This document shows, piece by piece, positions 27,533 to 32,242 of a DNA stretch of 32,242 bases (positions are counted from its first letter, which is position 1; every line of letters starts with the position of its first letter). The notes under the pieces were generated by a model. It was given only the letters and a program-made list of their open reading frames with translations. It searched no databases and was not told the origin of the DNA. The stretch spans positions 1-32,242 of the forward strand of contig JADGGF010000003.1 in assembly GCA_019690055.1 (NCBI GenBank), read 5' to 3'. The DNA comes from Micromonosporaceae bacterium. GTDB taxonomy: Bacteria; Actinomycetota; Actinomycetes; Mycobacteriales; Micromonosporaceae. The translations under genes were made by a program, and so were the position numbers.

Positions 27533-28375
27533 TCAGGCGTCGGCCGGGTGGGGACGCCAGGTGGTCACGTCGACGGAGATCGTCACGGTCACCGGTTCGC
27601 TCATCGCCGCGAGCCGGTCGCCGAGCTCGGCCTCGGTCGTGTGCCAGGCGCTGGGCCCCATCGCGACGAACCGGGCGACCTCGGGCCGGGCCAGGCGCAG
27701 GGCGTACGACACCTCGTGGTGCCGTACCGGGGCGAACCAGCGGCCGAGACGGCCCTGCAGGCGGTCGCGTTTGTCCGGGTCCACCGTGAGCAGCCCCAGC
27801 GGTGCGATCAGCTCGGCGAGGTGTCGCCGGGTCGGGGTCACCACGAGCAGCGTGCCGCCGGGGCGCAGGATGCGGTGGAACTCCGCCCCGTTGCGGGGAG
27901 CGAAGACGTCGAGGATGACGTCGGCGCAGGCGTCCGCCAGCGGCAGGCGTCGCCACACATCGGCCACGACCGAGCCGATGGCGGGGTGGGCCCGGGCGTT
28001 GCGGCGAGCCGCCGCCTTGGAGACGTCCACGGCGACGCCCACGCTGCCGGGGCGGGCCGCCAACACGGCGGCCAGGTGGTGTCCCGTGCCCGCCCCTACG
28101 TCAACCACGGTGGCGACGGTCGGCGGGAGCTGGGCCACGATCGCCGCGGTGAGCGGGGCGAGGTGACCGGCGTCGTGCAACTGCGACCGCGCCGCCACCA
28201 TCGCGGGAGTATCCGTGCCCGCGGGGACGCGGCCGACCAGCAGGTTCACGTACCCGTGCCGCGCCACGTCGAACGCATGGCCCGCCGGGCAGCGCAGCCC
28301 GCCCGGTGACCCGGCTCGCCCCAGCCTGGCCCCGCAGACCGGGCACGTGAGCAGGTCGAGCACCTCGTCGAGCAT
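27533..28375 (-). CDS. RlmA/TlrB-like rRNA (guanine-N1)-methyltransferase
   Basis: Zn-binding N-terminus LLTCPVCGARLGRAGSPGGLRCPAGHAFDVARHGYVNLL and SAM motif VVDVGAGTGHHLAAVL. GGAGG 10 nt before the ATG. Confidence 0.87.
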   Translation of the reverse strand: MLDEVLDLLTCPVCGARLGRAGSPGGLRCPAGHAFDVARHGYVNLLVGRVPAGTDTPAMVAARSQLHDAGHLAPLTAAIVAQLPPTVATVVDVGAGTGHHLAAVLAARPGSVGVAVDVSKAAARRNARAHPAIGSVVADVWRRLPLADACADVILDVFAPRNGAEFHRILRPGGTLLVVTPTRRHLAELIAPLGLLTVDPDKRDRLQGRLGRWFAPVRHHEVSYALRLARPEVARFVAMGPSAWHTTEAELGDRLAAMSEPVTVTISVDVTTWRPHPADA

Positions 28376-28387
28376 GGCCGCCGTTCC

Positions 28388-28452
28388 TCCGATCGTCCGG
28401 TTACGTCCGATCGTCCGGTTACCTCCGATCGCCAGTTCCCTCGGATCGTCGG
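28388..28452. repeat. 18-bp tandem repeat in a divergent promoter region, about 3.5 copies
   Basis: TCCGATCGTCCGGTTACG / TCCGATCGTCCGGTTACC / TCCGATCGCCAGTTCCC / TCGGATCGTCGG. Confidence 0.88.
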
Positions 28453-28478
28453 GGCCGTGATCTGACTAGTGTCGGCCC

Positions 28479-29600
28479 ATGACGATGTGGGGTTCGGAAT
28501 CTTCGCCCTCAGCCCGTACCGCGCCGACGCTCGACGAGATCCGGCGCGCGCCCAAGGCACTGCTGCACGACCACCTCGACGGAGGTCTGCGGCCGCAGAC
28601 GGTCCTCGAGCTCGCGGACGTCATCGGCCACCCTCTGCCCGCCTCCGACGAGCCGGCGCTGGGCGACTGGTTCCGCCAGGCGGCGACGTCGGGCTCGCTG
28701 GAGCGCTATTTGGAGACCTTCGCCCACACCGTGGCCGTGATGCAGACCGCCGAGGCGCTGCACCGGGTCGCGCGGGAGTGCGCGCTCGACCTCGCGGCCG
28801 ACGGGGTGGTCTACGCCGAGGTGCGGTTCGCCCCGGAGCTGCACGTGCGCCACGGGTTGGCGTTGCCGGAGGTGGTCGAGGCGGTGCTGGCCGGCCTGGC
28901 CGACGGGTCCGCGCAGGCCGCGGCCGCCGGCACCCCGATCCGTACGGCCGTGCTGCTCACGGCGATGCGGCACGCCGCCCGGTCGATGGAGATCGCGGAG
29001 CTGGCCGTGCGGTACCGGGACGTCGGCGTGGTGGGGTTCGACATCGCCGGGGCCGAGGCGGGCCACCCGCCGACCCGCCACCTCGACGCGTTCGAGTACC
29101 TGCAGCGGGAGAACTTCCACTTCACCATCCACGCGGGCGAGGCGTTCGGGCTGCCCTCGATCTGGCAGGCGATCCAGTGGTGCGGCGCGGACCGGTTGGG
29201 CCACGGGGTGCGCATCATCGACGACATCGACACCACGGACCCGAGCGCACCTCGGCTCGGCCGCCTCGCGGCCTACGTGCGGGACAAGCGTATCCCGCTG
29301 GAGATGTGCCCCTCGTCGAACGTGCAGACGGGGGCCGCCCCCTCGATCGCCGAACATCCCATCGGGCTGCTGCGCGACCTGCGGATGCGGGTCACGGTGA
29401 ACACCGACAACCGGCTGATGAGCGGTACCTCGATGTCGCGGGAGATGGCCCTGCTCGTCGACGCGTTCGGGTACGGCTGGGCGGACCTGCAGTGGTTCAC
29501 GATCAACGCGATGAAGAGCGCGTTCATCCCGTTCGATGAGCGGCTCGCCATCATCGACACCGTGATCAAGCCCGGTTACGCGGCGTTGATGACGTCGTGA
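28479..29600 (+). CDS. add: Adenosine deaminase
   Basis: [62 protein letters not shown]. Confidence 0.96.
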   Translation: MTMWGSESSPSARTAPTLDEIRRAPKALLHDHLDGGLRPQTVLELADVIGHPLPASDEPALGDWFRQAATSGSLERYLETFAHTVAVMQTAEALHRVARECALDLAADGVVYAEVRFAPELHVRHGLALPEVVEAVLAGLADGSAQAAAAGTPIRTAVLLTAMRHAARSMEIAELAVRYRDVGVVGFDIAGAEAGHPPTRHLDAFEYLQRENFHFTIHAGEAFGLPSIWQAIQWCGADRLGHGVRIIDDIDTTDPSAPRLGRLAAYVRDKRIPLEMCPSSNVQTGAAPSIAEHPIGLLRDLRMRVTVNTDNRLMSGTSMSREMALLVDAFGYGWADLQWFTINAMKSAFIPFDERLAIIDTVIKPGYAALMTS

Positions 29601-29904
29601 CGGGAGTTGCTTGGTTGGCTGACGGGCGTTGATGGCCGGGTGACGGGTCTGTACGATCCCACCGTTCCGGCTCCGGAGCGATCCATCGTGACGGCGGAGT
29701 GTCACAGTCTCGTTACGCATTGATACGGGACGTACCTGGGCTTTCTCTTTGCCACGTGGCGTGATGGAATCTGGCGTGGTCACGTTCGGCGACGCCCGCG
29801 GTGCCGGACTGACGTGACACTGCCGCGCGGTCACTCGGCGGCACGGTGACCGATGCCTCCAGGCGGCGATGCTGTCGGTGGGCACCGGTACGGAGGGTGG
29901 TGAG

Positions 29905-32242
29905 GTGAGCAAGAACCCCAGCGCGCCGGGCACGTCCTCACGGTTCGCCGGGCCCGCCCGGTTTATCCGGGATCTGCCCATCTGGACCAAGCTCGGCCTC
30001 ATCATGATCGTCCCGACCATCGCGACGATCGTGGTCGGTACGGCCGGGTTGCTGGACCAGGTCGAGCAGGCGAGCGCCGCCGAACGGGCACGCGCGCTCA
30101 CTGTCCTGTCAGGCGACGCTGGCGCACTCGTGCACGCCCTGCAGGCCGAGCGCGCCGCGGCGGTGACGCTGCTGTCCTCTCCGCAGGAGGCGATCCAGTC
30201 GGCCACGGCGGCCTACACGGCGCAGCATGAGGCCACCCAGCAGGCCCAGACCCGGTTCCTCACCACATGGTCCACGATCACCGATGTTCCGGCGAACTTC
30301 CGGTCGCACCTCGAACGCGTCGAGAACCAGCTGGGACAGCTCACGCCGCTGCGCCAGCAGGTCACGGCCCTCAACCAGGTGTCGATGAGCGTCGCCGAGG
30401 CCCGGTACGAGGAACTCATCAGCGACCTGTTGGAGATCCGCACCTTCTCGGCCCAGCTGACGGGCAACACCTCGCTCGGTGACCGTATCCGCGCCGCCCA
30501 TGCCGTGGCCATGCAGAAGGAGTTCCTGGCCCGGGAGACCGTGCTCGTCGCGAAGGCCCTGATCACGGGAGAGTTCTCCACGGCGGAGCGCAACGCGTAC
30601 GTGCTGGCCGTCCAGAATGCGCGACAGGCCGAGAACGAGTTCCGCTCGGTCGCCACCCCGACTCAGATCGACTACTACGAACGTGTGCTCACCGGCGCGA
30701 TCCTGCGCGACGTGCTGCAGCTGGAGGGTTCGCTCGACGGGCTTCAGCCGAACGAGCTCCCGGCGAACGTCATCAACCCGGCCGAGTGGCAGCGGGCGAC
30801 CAGCGGTCGGGCCGAGCTGCTCTACCAGATCGAGTCTGAGCTCAACAGCCAGGCCCTGAACGCCGCCGAGACGCAGGGCGCGGCCGTGCAGCGGCGCGTG
30901 CTCGTGGAGACCGGCGTCCTGCTGCTCACGCTGCTGGTCGGGGTGCTCTTCGCCTGGCTCGTGGCCCGCTCCATGGCCCGCTCGCTGCGTGACCTGCGGC
31001 AGGGTGCGCTGGCGGTCGCCAAGTTCGGCCTGCCCCAGGCCGTGGCAAAGCTGAAGGACCCGTCGCTGTCGGCGAACCTCTCGCCCGCCGGGGTGGCCCT
31101 GCAGATCGCCGAGCCCCTGCCCGTGCGCAGCAACGACGAGTTCGGCCAGGTGACGGAGGCGTTCAACGCCGTCCACCTCGAGGCCGTGCGGACGGCGGCC
31201 GAGCAGGCAGCGCTGCGGGCCTCGGTTGCGCAGATGTTCGTCAACCTGGCCCGCCGGAGCCAGATCCTGGTCGACCGGCTCATCGGTCACCTGGACCGCC
31301 TGGAGCGCGGCGAGCAGGACCCGGACCGGCTGTCGGAGCTGTTCCAGCTCGACCACCTGGCGACCCGGATGCGCCGCAACGACGAGAACCTGCTGGTGCT
31401 CGCGGGCGCCGACTCGACCCGGGTCCAGCGGGAGCCGGCCGCGCTCATCGACGTGCTGCGGGCCGCCCAGTCCGAGGTGGAGCAGTACACCCGGGTCGAG
31501 CTCACCGCGGTCGACCCGGACATCGAGATCGCTGCCCACGCGGTCAACGACCTGGTGCACATGATCGCGGAGCTGTTCGACAACGCGACCTCGTTCTCCC
31601 CGCCCGACACGGTGGTCCGGGTGGAGGCGCGCCGCAGCGGTGACCGAGTGCTGCTGCGGGTCGAGGACCGCGGTATCGGCATGACGGCCGAGCAGTACGC
31701 CGAGTTGAACGAGCGCCTGGCCACGCCGCCGGACGTGGACGTGACCGTGTCCCGGATGATGGGCCTGGTCGTGGTCGCCCGGCTGGCGAACCGGCACGGC
31801 GTCACGGTCACGCTGCAGCCGGCGCCGCAGGCCGGGCCGCAGCGGGGCACGCTCGCCGAGGTGGTGCTGCCCAGCGGTGTCCTGGTGCCGCGTGCTCTGG
31901 CCGGTCGCGCGCACACGCCGACCGGGTTCCCGGCCGTACGGCCCGAGCCGACCCCGGTCGGGGCCGGTTCGCGCTCGCCCTTCGGTCCGCCGCTGGCGCT
32001 GGAGAGCGGCCCGCGCGGTCCGTTGCCGGCTCCGAGCCTCGGCGCCACCGAACCGGCCACCGGCGGTGTCCCCGTCCCGGCCTTCGGCGGCGGTGGTGGG
32101 CCATCCGTCGGCGCCCCGCCTCCGTTCGGTCCTCCGTCGTACGAGGCCCCCTCGGCACCGGAGCCCGCGCCCGCGTTCGGCGCGGCCGCGGGCGGAGCCG
32201 TCGCGGGGGCCGCCGCCGGTGGTCTCGGTGCGGCCGTGACCA
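29905..32242 (+). CDS. Nitrate-sensor/CvnA-like histidine kinase, 3' truncated by window end
   Basis: GTG 29905 (MSKNPSAPGTSSRFAGPARFIRDLPIWTKLGLIMIVPTIATIVVG...); sensor region, TM, HAMP-like segment, LFDNATSFSPPDTVV...VEDRGIGM HATPase. Frame open to window end, hence missing from the ORF track. Confidence 0.88.
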   Translation, partial: MSKNPSAPGTSSRFAGPARFIRDLPIWTKLGLIMIVPTIATIVVGTAGLLDQVEQASAAERARALTVLSGDAGALVHALQAERAAAVTLLSSPQEAIQSATAAYTAQHEATQQAQTRFLTTWSTITDVPANFRSHLERVENQLGQLTPLRQQVTALNQVSMSVAEARYEELISDLLEIRTFSAQLTGNTSLGDRIRAAHAVAMQKEFLARETVLVAKALITGEFSTAERNAYVLAVQNARQAENEFRSVATPTQIDYYERVLTGAILRDVLQLEGSLDGLQPNELPANVINPAEWQRATSGRAELLYQIESELNSQALNAAETQGAAVQRRVLVETGVLLLTLLVGVLFAWLVARSMARSLRDLRQGALAVAKFGLPQAVAKLKDPSLSANLSPAGVALQIAEPLPVRSNDEFGQVTEAFNAVHLEAVRTAAEQAALRASVAQMFVNLARRSQILVDRLIGHLDRLERGEQDPDRLSELFQLDHLATRMRRNDENLLVLAGADSTRVQREPAALIDVLRAAQSEVEQYTRVELTAVDPDIEIAAHAVNDLVHMIAELFDNATSFSPPDTVVRVEARRSGDRVLLRVEDRGIGMTAEQYAELNERLATPPDVDVTVSRMMGLVVVARLANRHGVTVTLQPAPQAGPQRGTLAEVVLPSGVLVPRALAGRAHTPTGFPAVRPEPTPVGAGSRSPFGPPLALESGPRGPLPAPSLGATEPATGGVPVPAFGGGGGPSVGAPPPFGPPSYEAPSAPEPAPAFGAAAGGAVAGAAAGGLGAAVT

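Noticed and set aside
28509-30206. 565-aa minus-strand ORF
   Set aside because: Antisense to add and the sensor-kinase 5' end; no recognisable motifs.
30109-31914. 601-aa minus-strand ORF
   Set aside because: Antisense to the sensor kinase. Composition (RRGxxHVVDRV, Arg/His/Gly-rich) is typical of GC-rich shadow frames, and there is no domain pattern.

Overview
High-GC actinobacterial chromosomal segment, probably Micromonosporaceae-like from gene order and codon usage (inference). It is mostly core or housekeeping DNA. I found no CRISPR array, transposase, tRNA or rRNA. Main blocks: (i) a membrane protein and an LmeA-like DUF2993 lipoprotein-type gene; (ii) a sulfur block with a Cys-rich leader peptide absent from the ORF track, CysA rhodanese, SseC/DUF1416, a DsrE-like protein and a nitrobindin/FABP-like protein; (iii) an MscS/TM-helix protein, aminodeoxychorismate lyase, then fur-ygfZ-BKACE; (iv) XRE regulator / HbhA-like / DUF2516 / alpha-beta hydrolase; (v) AlaX, pth, rplY, trpS, YihY; (vi) a nucleoside import and salvage operon (BMP lipoprotein, twin-NBD ATPase, two permeases, cytidine deaminase with a ~95-aa C-terminal extension, thymidine phosphorylase), then DUF4272, an RlmA-like methyltransferase and adenosine deaminase; (vii) a CvnA/nitrate-sensor-like histidine kinase running off the window end. 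The signals not explained by annotation are: a leaderless Cys leader peptide; a 22-bp duplication that turns a leaderless start into a 9-codon uORF; repeated short tandem duplications at translation starts and just after stop codons; paired direct-repeat operators upstream of the XRE gene; strong intergenic hairpins; and a cluster of GTGAC/GTCAC half-sites before the sensor kinase. All calls come from reading the sequence and recognising families from memory. No database search was run.
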